DNA from: Heliopora coerulea
Lineage: Eukaryota; Cnidaria; Anthozoa; Scleralcyonacea; Helioporidae
Reading direction: 5' to 3'
Length of the DNA stretch: 64,000 bases
Assembly: GCA_030142905.1 (NCBI GenBank)
Contig: JASJOG010000008.1
Coordinates: 806,001 to 870,000, forward strand
This document shows positions 62,520 to 64,000 of the stretch, one piece after another; the stretch's first letter is position 1; each line of letters begins with the position of its first letter. The notes beneath the pieces were generated by a model that made no database searches, was not told the origin of the DNA, and was given only the letters and a program-made list of their open reading frames with translations. The translations under genes were made by a program, and so were the position numbers.

Positions 62520-64000
62520 GTATTATTGTATATTTTAATCTTCCCAGTAGTTTTGCTTGCCTGAAGTATCATCTGATCACTATTTTAGCTCTCAGAGATT
62601 TTCTTTTTTGAGGCATGTGCTGGGCTTCCAGGGCAAGCTTCAGTACATCTGGGTGGCACGTGCGATGTTAGCCGATGTAAATTTTACTTGTTTTCTTATA
62701 TACTTATATATCTTTTTCTTTATCTTATATATCTTTTTCTTAAATTTCATTCAATTCTTGTTGAACCTGCTCAAATTTTACGCCAGTTGATTTATAATTT
62801 TTTAAATTTTTTATAACTTGTTTGATTATTGGTTAGAGTAGGGACTATAAAGTATAGATATGAGATTAAGTTCAGGCTGTTGGCATTGGGAGCTGAGTTA
62901 GGCTTTAGTTCGTGTTTAGGGTTATGATATAAACTATACTTTCACGTGGAAAGAACATGTCTTGTTGCTGAGCATGGAAAGTCAGACTTCCCGATTAGTT
63001 ACTTATACGATCAATGTGCTGTTCAAGTAAGGAAGAGCTTTAGTAGGTTAATAGTGTTCAGGTATTTGTTGCTAAATACAATTGGACGAAGTAAGCCGGG
63101 AAAGTTTGGGAGAGAAGGTAACGTGCATAGAAAAACAACTTTGAAGATAGAAGTATGTAATTAATAATCGATAATTATTGAAGTTAAAAATTATTGAGAC
63201 TGCTTCAAATCATCCAAGTCAGCTGGTTACAAAGACTAAAATTGAATTACAACTTATATTTATGAAAAGTAGGAAATTTTTGAAAATATGAAAATAATTT
63301 TAGAAAAGCAGATATTTGCTAATTACCTATCCTTCTGAAATGGTCTTTTGAAGCTTTCTGTTCTGGTAATCTATGTTTACCTGTTTGAATTTTTAATTAA
63401 CTTTTGTGTTGTCATATATCCCGAAGATATAAGCGTGTAAAATGGATTTGCTTACTGCTACTTAGTACTTCAACATTAAACTTTTACGCCATCTCGTAGT
63501 ACCAAAAGCACTCGATAACATCTTGTCCTCTGCAGTTGACTTAGACATGGAAGAGCTTTCTTATCGTACAATTTTAGTTTTCTTTTTATTTGTTTATGTA
63601 TACTGCACAGAATGTGTGGTAGTAGCTACAGTGCTAACGACACCTATTGTGAAATTTTGTTCTTCTTCTCTGAATCGTAATGCAAACTTGGTTCTTAATA
63701 AATGTTGTATTGCATCGAGTTGTGTTATGCTGCATCTTATTACATGGCATTCTATTTAATGAATTCTATTTGGATGTTTTATTTTACCTCATCAAATTGA
63801 GCATTAAAAAGTATTGTGCTCCCGGCATGTTACGCCAGATAATCTATCTTCTACGTTTTATATTTAAAGTTTTGTAACTTCTGTATGCTCATTGACGTTA
63901 AAGGGAAAAAAAGGTATTTATACTACCATTTTTTTCCTAGGCTACTGGTCCGATCGTAGTTAGGATAACCTAAATTATCTTTGAGCTTTATATTGTGGAT

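Noticed and set aside
61627..61705. Functional tRNA gene
   Set aside because: B box is good but acceptor, D and anticodon stems do not form; the sequence continues into a repeat body shared with another locus.
63523..63877. Two overlapping frames near the window end as possible next dynein exons
   Set aside because: Neither carries the expected C-terminal dynein sequence; the following exon appears to lie beyond 64000.
1..64000. CRISPR array, bacterial operon, integrated virus or toxin gene
   Set aside because: No spaced direct repeats of CRISPR type, no compact bacterial genes and no viral protein signature; the split gene and animal-type repeats explain the window.

Overview
The window is animal nuclear DNA lying almost entirely inside one gene on the + strand: an axonemal dynein heavy chain of the DNAH2 class (inner-arm I1/f, beta heavy chain). 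I found 56 consecutive coding exons between positions 1 and 62519. All have GT-AG introns, the phases join throughout, and the spliced reading frame is 6966 nt (2322 codons) without a stop. Neither gene end is present. The window opens inside AAA1, between its P-loop (upstream, not seen) and its Walker B. It closes in the intron after an exon in the C-terminal region, with roughly 340 residues still to come if the protein matches its usual length. Coding sequence is about 11% of the window.

Layout along the protein: AAA1 remainder, exons 1-3 or 4 (1-3.9 kb); AAA2, to about exon 11 (5.6-14.9 kb); AAA3, about exons 12-20 (15.5-27.3 kb); AAA4, about exons 21-27 (28.7-35.6 kb); stalk coiled coil 1, microtubule-binding domain and coiled coil 2, exons 28-33 (35.7-43.4 kb); AAA5, about exons 34-43 (43.9-51.9 kb); AAA6 and the start of the C-terminal domain, exons 44-56 (53.5-62.5 kb). 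The nucleotide-binding motifs of AAA2, AAA3 and AAA4 are intact, so the gene looks functional.

The introns (78 bp to about 3 kb) carry a varied load of repeats. There is a 1.86-kb TTAC/ACATG array in intron 8, open in all three + frames. There are three pieces of Penelope-like retroelements (PLE): a GIY-YIG endonuclease ORF at 47.2-48.0 kb and decayed C-termini at 8.2-8.9 and 39.5-39.9 kb. A 201-bp hairpin insertion with a 14-bp target duplication is nested in the first of these. Motifs resembling the hammerhead-ribozyme core recur at or near the PLE tails. Other repeats are a hAT-type MITE with an 8-bp target duplication, two further MITE families, a tRNA-derived SINE family, a large inverted repeat at 40.5-41.3 kb, and many micro- and minisatellites. 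I see no second host gene, no functional tRNA or rRNA gene, no CRISPR array and no bacterial or viral gene.

The organism is a metazoan with motile cilia. The density of PLEs and a dispersed intronic phrase that I associate from memory with stony corals suggest a hexacorallian cnidarian. That assignment is an inference and was not tested.
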